Shown: positions 1 through 10,138 of the stretch, piece after piece
Layout of the letters: each line of letters opens with the position of its first letter
Numbering within the stretch: the stretch's first letter is position 1
Assembly (NCBI RefSeq): GCF_900114325.1
Contig: NZ_FOSR01000019.1
Coordinates: 1 to 64,000 of the forward strand
Reading direction: 5' to 3'
DNA: 64,000 bases
DNA from: Rhodanobacter glycinis
Lineage (GTDB): Bacteria; Pseudomonadota; Gammaproteobacteria; Xanthomonadales; Rhodanobacteraceae
Notes under the pieces: generated by a model
Database searches by the model: none
What the model was told of the DNA's origin: nothing
What the model saw: the letters and a program-made list of their open reading frames with translations, nothing else
Made by a program: the position numbers and the translations under genes

Positions 1-430
1 CGAGTCACTTTCTCTCGCTTGCCCGAGAGAAAGTAACCCAAGAGAGGGGCACCCTGCGTTCGCGCCCACCGGCTCTGCGAGCCGGCGGGTCCGCGCCCGG
101 CTACGGGGGTTCGCCGACAGGGCTCCTGCCCTGGCGTCGAACTGGCCGGCATCCATGCCGACCACCCTGCGGGCCTGATCCTCCGCCGCGCGCCGCTTCT
201 CGAAGGGTTGGAAGAGCCGCGCACCGCAGCGTCGAATTCAATCACGCGAGCTTGCCCTTCCTAGCCCTCGGTTATCGGTGACGGCGCGGTGTGGCCGCGC
301 GTGTAACAGGAAGAGCCACCTCTATTCCAAAAAGCCTCGACCGATCAGGCTTGTAGGGTCGGCGGGTCCCACAGGCCCTTTCTCTGGGTTACGTCTCTTT
401 GGGCCAGCAAAGAGAGGTAACTCGGGCGCC
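1..430. repeat. Gene-free segment bounded by inverted copies of a repeat
   Basis: No credible coding region is seen here. About 48 bases near position 5 (CTTTCTCTCGCTTGCCCGAG and onward through GTAACCCAAG) recur in inverted, diverged form at about 376-427 (GGGTTACGTCTCTTTGGG and onward). The bases between are GC-rich with short hairpins such as CGGCTCTGCGAGCCGG. The whole resembles a non-autonomous repeated element rather than a gene. The two short open frames here have no recognisable domain. It lies downstream of hpf, where ptsN or hprK would often follow in related clusters. Confidence 0.5.
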
Positions 431-440
431 GGCAGGCGTC

Positions 441-586
441 CGAAAGCCCGCCGCAGGCGAGCCAGCCATCGACTACGCAGGTACGAGCGAGAGCCCGCCG
501 CAGGCGAGCCACCCATCGATCACGTCAGAACGAGCAAAAGCCCGCCGCAGACGACGCATCGGGCGATCACCCAAAGACAAAACGAG
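441..586. repeat. Tandem repeat, three units of about 47-52 bp
   Basis: Three consecutive units are visible at 441-487, 488-534 and 535-586. Each begins near CGAAAGCCCGCCGCAGGCGA and ends in ACGAG. The first two differ at only a few positions; the third is more diverged. No spacers of constant length separate exact repeats, so this is not a CRISPR array. Confidence 0.6.
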
Positions 587-613
587 CCCGCCCCGCCCAA
601 AGGCGAAGCGGGC
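577..613 (-). terminator. Possible terminator of the rpoN-hpf transcript
   Basis: Read on the minus strand, a GC-rich inverted sequence (GCCCGC ... GCGGGC) is followed by TCGTTTTG, 16 bases past the hpf stop. The loop is long and the T run is interrupted, so the call is tentative. Confidence 0.35.
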
Positions 614-629
614 CCGCGAGCATCCTCGA

Positions 630-953
630 TCAACCGTACTGGCGCTCTTCGCGCACTTCCTTCTGGTGCTTGTCGCTGATCTTCTCGCGATGGCGGCGCA
701 GCTGGCTGACCAGTTTGTCGAACAGGGTGTCGATGGAGGCGTACATGTCCGCTTCGGCGGCTTCGGCGTGGAGGGTGGCGCCGCTGGTCTTCAGGGTGCC
801 ATCGGCGCGTTGCTGGAGCTTGTCCAGCGAAAGCACGACATTGAGGCCGAGCAGGCGATCGTCGAGGCGAGTCAACCGGTCGAGCTTGGCTTCCACATGG
901 TCGCGAAGGGCCGGGGTGACTTCGATCTGCTGGCCACTGAGTTGGAATTGCAT
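630..953 (-). CDS. hpf: Ribosome hibernation promoting factor (HPF/RaiA-type, short form)
   Basis: A 107-residue protein of the S30AE/sigma-54 modulation family. It starts MQFQLSGQQIEVTPALRDHV and has the family's beta-alpha-beta-beta-beta-alpha pattern, with a basic helix near residues 85-97 (LVSQLRRHREKISDKH). Short HPFs bind the 30S subunit at the A/P site and favour 100S ribosome dimers in stationary phase. There is no C-terminal dimerisation extension, so this is the short gammaproteobacterial form. It lies 137 bp downstream of rpoN in the same direction, the usual place. Identification is firm; conditions of expression are not visible. Confidence 0.93.
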   Translation of the reverse strand: MQFQLSGQQIEVTPALRDHVEAKLDRLTRLDDRLLGLNVVLSLDKLQQRADGTLKTSGATLHAEAAEADMYASIDTLFDKLVSQLRRHREKISDKHQKEVREERQYG

Positions 954-1090
954 GATGCGCCTCCTCTGGTGTGCCGCCGTAGCGGCGTGGGTCGATGCAT
1001 TGCCTGGTGGCGATGCATCCTCAAACCGACACTTTCAGATATTGGGACGCCTGCACGCAGGGCAAGTTCCCGCTCGTTCATGACGGCGGG

Positions 1091-2557
1091 TCAGCCGGCG
1101 CGCTGGCGTTCGTTGGAACTGGGGATTCGCAGTGCCTCCCTGTATTTGGCGACGGTGCGGCGGGCCACCTGGATGCCCTTGCCGTTCAGCTCTTCGGCCA
1201 GCGACTGGTCGGACAGCGGCTTGCGCGGGTCTTCCGCGTCGACCAGCTTGCGCAGCATGGCCTGGATGGCGGTGGCCGAGGCGCTGCCGCCATCCTCGGT
1301 GGATACGCCGCTGGAAAAGAAGTGCTTCAGCTCGAAGGTGCCGCGTGGCGTGTGGATGTACTTGCGCGTGGTGACGCGCGAGATGGTGGACTCGTGCATG
1401 CCCACTTCCTCGGCCACTTCGCGCAGCACCAGCGGGTGCATCGCCTCGGGACCGTAGTCGAGGAAGGCGCTCTGCCGGCGCACGATGGCGTCGGCCACCT
1501 TGATCAGGGTTTCGGCGCGCGATTCCAGGCTCTTCAGCAGCCAGCGTGCCTCCTGCAGCTGGCCGCGCATCCAGCTGGCGTCGTTGCCGCGGGCCTGGGC
1601 GATCAGGCTGCAGTAGTGCTGGTTGAGGCCCAGCTTCGGCTGGCTGTCGGGATTCAGGCTGACCTGCCAGTAGCCATTGAGCTTGCGCGCGTAGACATCC
1701 GGTGCGATGTACTCCACCGGGGTGGTGTCCAGCGCCGCGCCGGGACGCGGGTCGAGGCTGCGGATCAGCAGGGCGGCGGCGGCGGTCTCGTCCTCGCTGG
1801 CACGCAGGCGGCGGGCCAGCCGGGCGATGTCGTTGCGGGCCAGCAGGTCCAGCTCGTCGTTGACGATGCTCAGGGCCAGCTCGCGTTGCGGCGTGGCCGG
1901 GTCGAACTGCTCCAGCTGGGCACGCAGGCAGTCGCGCAAGTCCAGACTGGCCACGCCGGTGGGATCGAAACCTTGCAGCCGGCGGCGTACCGCGTCGACG
2001 TCGTCGAGCGTGGCATCCAGTCGCGGCGGCAGCGCGGCGAGCATGGCATCCAGGCTGTCGGTGAGGTAGCCGTCGCTGTTGAGCGCATCGATGAGCACGG
2101 TGGCGATGGCCTTCTCGCGCGCATCGAACGAGCTCAGGTTGAGCTGCCACATCAGGTGTTCCTGCAGCGTCTCCGGAGCGGCATTCTGCGGCTCCAGGCC
2201 GTCGTCGTCGCGTGAGGAATTGCCTGAACTGCTGGAACTGCTGCCGCTGGAGGAGAAGTCGATCGGCTGCTCGCTGCTGCCGCTGTCGGACCATTCGGTG
2301 GCATCGGACGGGTCGCTGTCGACGGCCGGCTCGGCGGCAGCCGTCGGGGCCGTGTAGTTGGCTTCGGCGAATTCGCCTTCGTCATCCGGATCGGGTTCGG
2401 CATCCTCGGCGAACTCGAGCAGGGGATTGCTCTCGGCAATCTGGCGCAACTCGGCCTCCAGCTCCAGCTGCGAGAGCTGCAACAGGCGGATGGCCTGCTG
2501 CAACTGGGGCGTCAGGGCAAGTTGCTGATGGAGGCGAAACTGCAGACCGGTTTTCAT
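1091..2557 (-). CDS. rpoN: RNA polymerase sigma-54 factor
   Basis: Sigma-54 directs RNA polymerase to -24/-12 promoters that need an AAA+ activator. The 488-residue protein has the Gln-rich region I (LTPQLQQAIRLLQLS within the first 35 residues), an acidic linker with a serine run near residues 95-125, the core-binding region, and the C-terminal RpoN box ARRTVAKYREAL close to the end. An in-frame ATG exists 30 bp upstream at 2587. I chose the start at 2557 because homologues begin MKxxLQ. Neighbours lptB and hpf match the conserved proteobacterial arrangement. Confidence 0.95.
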   Translation of the reverse strand: MKTGLQFRLHQQLALTPQLQQAIRLLQLSQLELEAELRQIAESNPLLEFAEDAEPDPDDEGEFAEANYTAPTAAAEPAVDSDPSDATEWSDSGSSEQPIDFSSSGSSSSSSGNSSRDDDGLEPQNAAPETLQEHLMWQLNLSSFDAREKAIATVLIDALNSDGYLTDSLDAMLAALPPRLDATLDDVDAVRRRLQGFDPTGVASLDLRDCLRAQLEQFDPATPQRELALSIVNDELDLLARNDIARLARRLRASEDETAAAALLIRSLDPRPGAALDTTPVEYIAPDVYARKLNGYWQVSLNPDSQPKLGLNQHYCSLIAQARGNDASWMRGQLQEARWLLKSLESRAETLIKVADAIVRRQSAFLDYGPEAMHPLVLREVAEEVGMHESTISRVTTRKYIHTPRGTFELKHFFSSGVSTEDGGSASATAIQAMLRKLVDAEDPRKPLSDQSLAEELNGKGIQVARRTVAKYREALRIPSSNERQRAG

Positions 2558-2711
2558 GCCTGCCCGTGGAAATGAACTCGGCGCCATCGTACCCCGTCGT
2601 CAGCGGAGCGACCATAGTTCGGTTGGCCGATGGCCATCCCGGGTGGCGTGGACGTGACCGGGCTCTCGGCGTGGCGGCATGGCCCGGCCGAGTCTGCGAC
2701 GACGGCCGCCC

Positions 2712-3431
<720 letters not shown>

Positions 3432-3434
3432 GGG

Positions 3435-4091
3435 TCAGTGCTGCCCTTGCGGTGTGGCGGCGGAGCCGGCGTGGGCGGGTGTGCCGGCAGGTGGATTGGC
3501 TGACGTCGGCGCCGCGGTCGATGTCATGGTTGGCTGAGTCGAGCCCTTGGCGGCCGCGGGCTTGGGCTTGGGCTTGGGTATGAAAGTCATCTGCACGCGA
3601 CCATCGCCTCCGCTGACGCCCGTCATCTCGCTGGTCTGGGTGTTGTAGGTGAGCTTGTCGCCGTGCGCTTCGCCGCGGCCCTTCTGCTGGATGAACGCGT
3701 GGCCGGTGAGGACGGCTATGCCGGAGTTGTTATCGTAGTCCAGTTGGCTGGCGTGACCGAGCATCAGGTTGCCGCTGTCATCCATTTCCTGGATGTGCGC
3801 GGGTGCGCCGGTGATCAAGACGTGATCGACGTTCTGGTCGCCGTCGAAGTGCACCACCGCCTTGTCGCCGGTGACCTTCATCGTGCCCTGCGTGATGACC
3901 ACGTTGCCGTAGAAGGTGGCCGTGCTGTTGGGTGCGTACTTGCCGTCGAAACGTTGCGCGTTCTCGACGTTCATGGGCTTCTGGCGGTCATCCTTCCGCG
4001 CGAGTGCCGGCTGCAGAACGAGCAGACCCAGCGCCAGTGCGCCGAGGCGCAGCAGGCCGCGGGTGCGGAACGAAGGTGCCGTGGACGTCAT
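3435..4091 (-). CDS. lptA: Periplasmic LPS transport protein LptA
   Basis: LptA forms the periplasmic bridge that carries LPS from LptC to LptD. The 218-residue product has a signal peptide (RLGALALGLLVLQPALA, cleavage near residue 31) and an OstA-like beta-jellyroll domain (VENAQRFDGKYAP through the mid-170s). The Lys/Pro-, Ala/Thr/Pro-rich C-terminal tail of about 45 residues is longer than in E. coli. The start ATG at 4091 lies inside the end of lptC, giving a 104-bp overlap. No later start keeps the whole signal peptide, so the overlap appears real. Confidence 0.9.
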   Translation of the reverse strand: MTSTAPSFRTRGLLRLGALALGLLVLQPALARKDDRQKPMNVENAQRFDGKYAPNSTATFYGNVVITQGTMKVTGDKAVVHFDGDQNVDHVLITGAPAHIQEMDDSGNLMLGHASQLDYDNNSGIAVLTGHAFIQQKGRGEAHGDKLTYNTQTSEMTGVSGGDGRVQMTFIPKPKPKPAAAKGSTQPTMTSTAAPTSANPPAGTPAHAGSAATPQGQH

Positions 4092-4662
4092 GGAGAAGCT
4101 CCAGATGGTTATCGGTAAGTTCGGCGCGCATGCCGACGCCGCTCATTCTACTGTCGCCCTGCGTCATCTGTGCCGGCGCCGCGGTTTCCATGCGGTTTTC
4201 CTTCGGCCATGCGGTGACATCGGAGGTATCCAGCGTGGCGGCGGCGACGTTGTCGTAGGCGGGGCGCTGCATCTGCACCGGGCCCTGCAGCTTGAGCAGG
4301 GTGCCGGCATGGTTGACCCAGCCGTACAGGGAGTGACCATGCCAGTCGGGCACGCCGGGTTTCTTCGCGGCCAGGGTGAATTGCGGGGTGATGATATAGA
4401 GCGAATCGTCGCCCTCGCGACGATCCAGCCGCGGCGAGACCATGCTGAAGCTGGGATGGCCGAGCTGGTCGTACGACCACATGTGGAAGTTGATCAGGGT
4501 ATAGCCCGAACGCGGCGGGCCCACGAAGTCGTTGGTCTTCGGCGTGGGCGCTACCCACCACATGATGGTCTGCAGGGTGCCGACGACCAGCGCCAGCAGC
4601 ACGATGCCGCTGGCGACCTTGCGGTCGCGCACGTATTCGCGCAAGCGCGCAAGGGGGCTCAC
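3988..4662 (-). CDS. lptC: LPS export protein LptC
   Basis: LptC is a bitopic inner-membrane protein that receives LPS from LptB2FG and passes it to LptA. The 224-residue product has one N-terminal membrane segment (VASGIVLLALVVGTLQTIMW) followed by a YrbK-type beta-jellyroll. I chose GTG at 4662 because it forms a GTGA overlap with the kdsC stop; a TTG two codons upstream is also open. The last 35 residues are Pro/Arg/Ala-rich, unlike typical LptC ends, and are encoded by bases that also encode the LptA signal peptide. Confidence 0.85.
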   Translation of the reverse strand: MSPLARLREYVRDRKVASGIVLLALVVGTLQTIMWWVAPTPKTNDFVGPPRSGYTLINFHMWSYDQLGHPSFSMVSPRLDRREGDDSLYIITPQFTLAAKKPGVPDWHGHSLYGWVNHAGTLLKLQGPVQMQRPAYDNVAAATLDTSDVTAWPKENRMETAAPAQMTQGDSRMSGVGMRAELTDNHLELLHDVHGTFVPHPRPAAPRRTGAGSARSAAGTRAEG

Positions 4663-5201
4663 CGCCAACGCTCCCGTTCCGCATCGGCCTTGCCCTGGGC
4701 ATGCAGGATCAGGTCGGCGACTTCGCGCGCCGCACCCATGCCGCCGGACAGGCGGGTCTGCCAGTGCGCGGCTTCGGCCACCCAGGGATGGGCGTTGGCT
4801 ACCGCCACGGCCAGCCCGGCGATGTGCATCGGCGGCAGGTCGGGCAGGTCGTCGCCGGTGAAGGCGGCCTGTTCCGGGCTCAGGTTCAGCGCTTCCAGCA
4901 GTTGCAGCAGGCAGCTGCGCTTGTCGCGCTGGCCCTGGTAGACGTGGGCGATGTCCAGTTCCTCGGCGCGCAAAGCCACTGGATGGCTGATCCGCGCGGT
5001 GATGAAAGCCACCTGCACGCCATTCGCCTGCAGCCGCTTCAGGCCGAGGCCGTCGTGCACGTGGAACACCTTGGTCTCGTGGCCGCCTTCGCTGTAGTGC
5101 AGGTGGCCGTCGGTGAGGGTGCCGTCCACGTCGAACGCGGCCAGCCGGATCTTGGCGGCGCGGGCGAGCAGGTCGGGTGGGAGGTTGGTGAGGTAGGGCA
5201 C
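4659..5201 (-). CDS. kdsC: 3-deoxy-D-manno-octulosonate 8-phosphate phosphatase
   Basis: KdsC removes phosphate from Kdo-8-phosphate to give Kdo, a core sugar of LPS. It is a small HAD-superfamily enzyme without a cap domain. The nucleophile motif FDVDGTLTDG (Asp24 and Asp26), the later GDDLPDLPPM motif and a length of 180 residues fit the family. The open frame extends 48 codons upstream into kdsD, but that stretch is not family-like. The GTG at 5201 (VPYLTNLPPDLL) gives the normal length. It follows kdsD after 89 bp and overlaps lptC by 4 bp. Confidence 0.92.
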   Translation of the reverse strand: MPYLTNLPPDLLARAAKIRLAAFDVDGTLTDGHLHYSEGGHETKVFHVHDGLGLKRLQANGVQVAFITARISHPVALRAEELDIAHVYQGQRDKRSCLLQLLEALNLSPEQAAFTGDDLPDLPPMHIAGLAVAVANAHPWVAEAAHWQTRLSGGMGAAREVADLILHAQGKADAERERWR

Positions 5202-5257
5202 GTGGTTTTCGGCTTGGTGATATGAGAGCAACAGCAAGAGCGGGGTATTTGATTTGT

Positions 5258-5294
5258 CTGATTCGTCGAGACGAATCAGCCGGAGACGAATCAG
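5258..5294. repeat. Three copies of a 10-mer forming a hairpin in the kdsD-kdsC gap
   Basis: CTGATTCGTC at 5258-5267 is followed by its exact reverse complement at 5270-5279 (2-base loop) and by a second copy of that complement at 5285-5294, which runs into the kdsD stop codon. There is no T run, so a terminator is unlikely. It may be an mRNA stability or attenuation hairpin, or simply a local duplication. Confidence 0.5.
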
Positions 5295-6301
5295 ACCACC
5301 CGCGCGCGCAGCAGGTCGTGGATGTTCAGGGCGCCGACGACGCACTGGGTTTCGTCCAGCACCAGCAGTGCGTGGATCTGGTGTTTCTCCATCAATTGGG
5401 CTGCCTCGATCGCCAGTTTGTCGGCGCCGATCGATTTCGGATGGCGGGTCATCAGATCGGCGACGCGGGCGTTGCGCAGGTCCACGCCGTCGTCGTCCAG
5501 GGCGCGGCGCAGGTCGCCATCGGTGAACACGCCGAGCAGGCGCCGCTCGGCATCGACCACCGCAGTCATGCCCAGGTGCTTGTGGGTCATTTCCATCAGC
5601 GCCTCGGTGAGGCTCGCATCAGGGCCGACGGCGGGAATGCCGTCGCCGGTGTGCATCACGTCGCCGATGTGCAGCAGCAGACGACGCCCCAGGCTACCGG
5701 CGGGGTGCGAGCGCGCGAAGTCTTCCGAGGTGAAACCGCGCGCTTCCAGCAGGGCGATCGCCAGCGCATCGCCCATCACCAGCGCGGCAGTGGTGCTGGC
5801 GGTGGGCGCCAGGCCCAGCGGGCAAGCTTCGGCCGAGATACCTGCGTCCAGGTGCACGTCGGCCTGGCCGGCCAGCGAGGATTTCGGGTTGCCGGTGATC
5901 GCGATCAGCGGAATGCCCTGGCGCTTGATCACTGGCAAGATGAACAGCACCTCGTCGGTTTCACCCGAGTTGGACAGCGCCAGCACCACGTCCTGCGGCA
6001 GGATCATGCCCAGGTCGCCGTGGCTGGCCTCGCCCGGATGCACGTAGAACGACGGCGTGCCGGTGGAGGCCAGGGTGGCGGCGATCTTGCGCCCGATGTG
6101 CCCGGATTTGCCCATGCCGGTGACCACCAGCCGCCCCTGGCAGCCCAGGATCAGCCGGCAGGCCTCCACGAATTCCGCCCCGATGCGCGGTTCCAGCGCA
6201 CGGATTGCCGCCGCCTCGGTGGCGATTACCGTACGCGCGCTGCGCACGATGACGTCGGCATCCATCGGGGTGGATCGGGTCGTGGCGATGGGTGCGTTCA
6301 T
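5291..6301 (-). CDS. kdsD: D-arabinose 5-phosphate isomerase (KpsF/GutQ family)
   Basis: This enzyme interconverts D-ribulose-5-phosphate and D-arabinose-5-phosphate, the first step of Kdo synthesis. The 336-residue protein has an SIS sugar-isomerase domain (about residues 30-190; GMGKSGHIGRKIAATLASTG, SNSGETDE) and a C-terminal pair of CBS domains (about 205-336; VFTDGDLRRAL). It is the first gene of the minus-strand kdsD-kdsC-lpt block and is divergent from ibaG. The start at ATG 6301 is used; ATG 12 codons in is possible. Confidence 0.95.
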   Translation of the reverse strand: MNAPIATTRSTPMDADVIVRSARTVIATEAAAIRALEPRIGAEFVEACRLILGCQGRLVVTGMGKSGHIGRKIAATLASTGTPSFYVHPGEASHGDLGMILPQDVVLALSNSGETDEVLFILPVIKRQGIPLIAITGNPKSSLAGQADVHLDAGISAEACPLGLAPTASTTAALVMGDALAIALLEARGFTSEDFARSHPAGSLGRRLLLHIGDVMHTGDGIPAVGPDASLTEALMEMTHKHLGMTAVVDAERRLLGVFTDGDLRRALDDDGVDLRNARVADLMTRHPKSIGADKLAIEAAQLMEKHQIHALLVLDETQCVVGALNIHDLLRARVV

Positions 6302-6474
6302 GCGTCCTCGTGGGGTGTCGGGGAGGGGGCGTCGGAGCCAAACCGGGCGGTGTGTCGTTTCTGCGACAGCAGATTTCCATTAACATGGCATATTCGCATT
6401 CTATCGTGATGCCTGACGCCAATGGTTTCCGCCCCGGGAGCCGGCGTTCAGGATCACTTCCAGTGGACGACCCC

Positions 6475-8020
<1,546 letters not shown>

Positions 8021-8140
8021 AGCGGCGGTCACGGCTACTACCGGGCATCGAGTTGACTCTTGTACCTTGCATTCGTTCGAGCGCAGACTTGGAACTGGTG
8101 GCAGGGGGCCGAAAAAGCCCAAATTTGCGGCGGAGGCTGC

Positions 8141-8473
8141 ATGAACTGGCAGCGTTGGTGGTACGGCCCAATCTTCAGTGTTCCCGAACTGTGTGATTTG
8201 CCGCCGCGTCGGCAGCATGCGCTTTGGAACGAGGCAGTGCGCCGTGGCGTTCGGCCAGCGCGCATGTTGGCGTTGCTGATGGTGCGCTTTGTCGTCGCGA
8301 TGACGTTCGCCACCCTCGCCTTGGAGCTGGGGATGGCAGAACAGGCACTTTGGGTGGGGTTGCTGGCGCTGGTCAGCAGCGGTTTCGTGGCCGATGCGCT
8401 GATGACACGTCCCGTGGCCCGCCGCTGGCTGCGCGAACACGCACACGAGCTGAATCGCTACGCCACGTCCTGA
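8141..8473 (+). CDS. Small two-helix membrane protein, unknown function
   Basis: This 110-residue protein starts at ATG 8141 with GGAGG seven bases upstream. The N-terminus is Trp-rich and soluble ([12 protein letters not shown], then [20 protein letters not shown]). Two probable membrane helices follow ([20 protein letters not shown] and [19 protein letters not shown]), then a basic tail. I do not recognise a family. It is convergent with the DUF3108 gene; the two stop codons abut with no base between them. A longer frame from 8060 lacks a ribosome-binding site. Confidence 0.6.
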   Translation: MNWQRWWYGPIFSVPELCDLPPRRQHALWNEAVRRGVRPARMLALLMVRFVVAMTFATLALELGMAEQALWVGLLALVSSGFVADALMTRPVARRWLREHAHELNRYATS

Positions 8474-9187
8474 CTACGGCTGGTGATAGCCGATCAATTG
8501 CAGGGTGAGGTTGCCGCCGTCGCTCTGCGCCAGTTTCACCGGTACCGGATATTTCCGCGGGGCGTACCAGGCATCGAAAGACTTGTCCGAATCGGTGCGC
8601 TCGACGCGTTCGGCCTGGAAGTTGCCAGCGGGCACCTTCACCGTCTCCTTGCCCTTCACCTGGAACTGCTGGCTCTCGATCTGCTGCTTCACGCCGACCG
8701 GCAGGGTCACGCTGCGCTTGTTGTCCTGCAGCGCGAGGCCCAGCGCGAGCGGCAGTGTGTTGCGATCGACCATGCCGGGCGCGGTGGCATAGCTGAAATG
8801 CTTGCCGTTGTCGGTGACGCTGACCTGGTGCGTCGACCAGTCCGCCTGCAGATGGCGCTGCTTCTGCTTGATCGCCGTCTCCATCTTGTAGTCGTAGGTC
8901 AGCGTTTCCGGTACGCCGCCGGTCCAGCGGAAGCGGGTGGTTTCGCTGGAGCTGGCGCCGAGCATCGCGGCCAAGCCGGAGGTGCCCTTCACGTCGTTGC
9001 TGTACTCGTATTGCCCGTCGCCGACGGCCTTGAGCTGGATCGTGGCCTGGCCGATTGCCTCGCCATCGCGCAGCACTTGATAGGTGGCGGTGAACGGCTG
9101 GGGCGGCGTGGCGGCGAACGCGGCACTGGTGGCGAGAGCCAGCACGAGGCCAGCGACGAATGTGCGGGATGGGGAAAAAGTGGACAT
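8474..9187 (-). CDS. Exported DUF3108 domain protein
   Basis: A 237-residue protein with a signal peptide (FVAGLVLALATSAAFA) followed by a DUF3108 domain. It begins with the typical PFTATYQVLRDGEAIGQATI, has a middle Y-D-Y-K segment and ends in a predicted beta-strand (NLTLQLIGYHQP). Such proteins are periplasmic or lipid-exposed beta-rich proteins of unknown role, often beside purN in this group. ATG 9187 is preferred to the ATG six codons upstream because the signal peptide then has a normal length. Confidence 0.8.
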   Translation of the reverse strand: MSTFSPSRTFVAGLVLALATSAAFAATPPQPFTATYQVLRDGEAIGQATIQLKAVGDGQYEYSNDVKGTSGLAAMLGASSSETTRFRWTGGVPETLTYDYKMETAIKQKQRHLQADWSTHQVSVTDNGKHFSYATAPGMVDRNTLPLALGLALQDNKRSVTLPVGVKQQIESQQFQVKGKETVKVPAGNFQAERVERTDSDKSFDAWYAPRKYPVPVKLAQSDGGNLTLQLIGYHQP

Positions 9188-9241
9188 GCGACCCAGTCTA
9201 CGCAAATTGCCTGAACGCGGCGTGGCGATGCCGGCGCATGT

Positions 9242-9904
9242 TCAACGGCTCAGTTGAAAGCCACTCAGGTTCAGCGGCCGGGTCAGGGGCGAGCCGTCGA
9301 GCGTGATCCCGTTCGGACCCAATGCCAGCCGTTGCGCGGCGATCAATGCGATCACCGCCGGCAGCAGGCGATGTTCCAGCGGCAACAGACGTTCGGCGAG
9401 GGTGTCCTCGTCATCGCCGCTCTCGATCGAGATGCGCGCCTGGGCAATCACCGGCCCGCCATCCAGCTCGGCGGTGACGAAGTGCACGCTGGCGCCGTGT
9501 TCGGCATCGCCGGCTTCCAGTGCGCGGCGGTGCGTATGCAGGCCACGATATTTCGGCAGCAGCGAAGGGTGGATATTGACGATGCGCCCGGCCCAAGGCT
9601 CCAAGGCCGCGCCGTCGACGATGCGCATGAAACCGGCCAGCACCAGCAGCTCGGCGCCGCTGTCGGCGATGCGTGCGAACAGGTCGAGGTCGAATGCGCG
9701 CCGGTCCGGATAGCTGCGTGGAGACAGCGCCAGCGTGGGAATGCCGGCGGCTTCGGCCAATCGCAGCGCGCCGGCACTGGCCTTGTCACTGGCGACCAGG
9801 GTGAACTCCACCGGCAAGGTGCCGGCGTCGCGCGCGGCGATCAGTGCGGCAAGGTTGCTGCCGCGGCCGGAGGCGAGGACGGCGATGCGTAGGGGAAGGG
9901 TCAT
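9242..9904 (-). CDS. purN: Phosphoribosylglycinamide formyltransferase
   Basis: PurN transfers a formyl group from 10-formyl-THF to glycinamide ribonucleotide in purine synthesis. Family motifs are present: VLASGRGSNLAALI at the N-terminus, LAGFMRIV, NIHPSLLPKYRGLHTHRRAL with the catalytic Asn and His, and VTAELDGGPVIAQA with the Asp. Length 220 residues is normal. ATG 9904 is chosen; the open frame upstream runs into a repeat. It follows purM on the same strand, separated by 234 bp of inverted repeats. Confidence 0.95.
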   Translation of the reverse strand: MTLPLRIAVLASGRGSNLAALIAARDAGTLPVEFTLVASDKASAGALRLAEAAGIPTLALSPRSYPDRRAFDLDLFARIADSGAELLVLAGFMRIVDGAALEPWAGRIVNIHPSLLPKYRGLHTHRRALEAGDAEHGASVHFVTAELDGGPVIAQARISIESGDDEDTLAERLLPLEHRLLPAVIALIAAQRLALGPNGITLDGSPLTRPLNLSGFQLSR

Positions 9905-9926
9905 GGTCCGGAAGGTGTTGGGGGCG

Positions 9927-9961
9927 TCATTCCGGCGAAAGCCCACTGCTGTCCGGAATGA
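9927..9961. repeat. Degenerate copy of the TCATTCCGG hairpin
   Basis: TCATTCCGG at 9927-9935 pairs with CCGGAATGA at 9953-9961. It shares the core of the perfect inverted repeat 50 bp further on and sits just upstream of the purN start. Confidence 0.55.
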
Positions 9962-10012
9962 TCCGTGACAGCCGCAGCAATGCGCGGGGCATGCCGCCGC
10001 GATGCGTTTGCT

Positions 10013-10100
10013 CGTCATTCCGGCGCAGGCCGGAATCCAGTGGCTTTAGGGCCTGGGCAAGCGTGGTCGCTGCTGGATTCCGGCCTGCGCCGGAATGACG
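10013..10100. repeat. Perfect 28-bp inverted repeat (REP-like)
   Basis: Bases 10013-10040 (CGTCATTCCGGCGCAGGCCG and onward) are the exact reverse complement of 10073-10100, with a 32-base loop. Perfect identity of both arms suggests a recent or maintained palindromic element of the REP/MITE type between purM and purN. Related cores occur at 9927, 16420 and 32581. Confidence 0.85.
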
Positions 10101-10138
10101 GTGAATCAAGCGAACAGGCGTATTTGAGCTGGCCGGCA

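Noticed and set aside
441..586. Possible CRISPR array
   Set aside because: Units are contiguous and diverged with no unique spacers, and no cas gene is nearby.
6380..6420. guaA-end-like peptide (TIECEYAM) on the minus strand
   Set aside because: The resemblance to the GMP synthase C-terminus is limited to a few residues; nothing else of guaA is present. More likely the AT-rich divergent promoter region of kdsD and ibaG.
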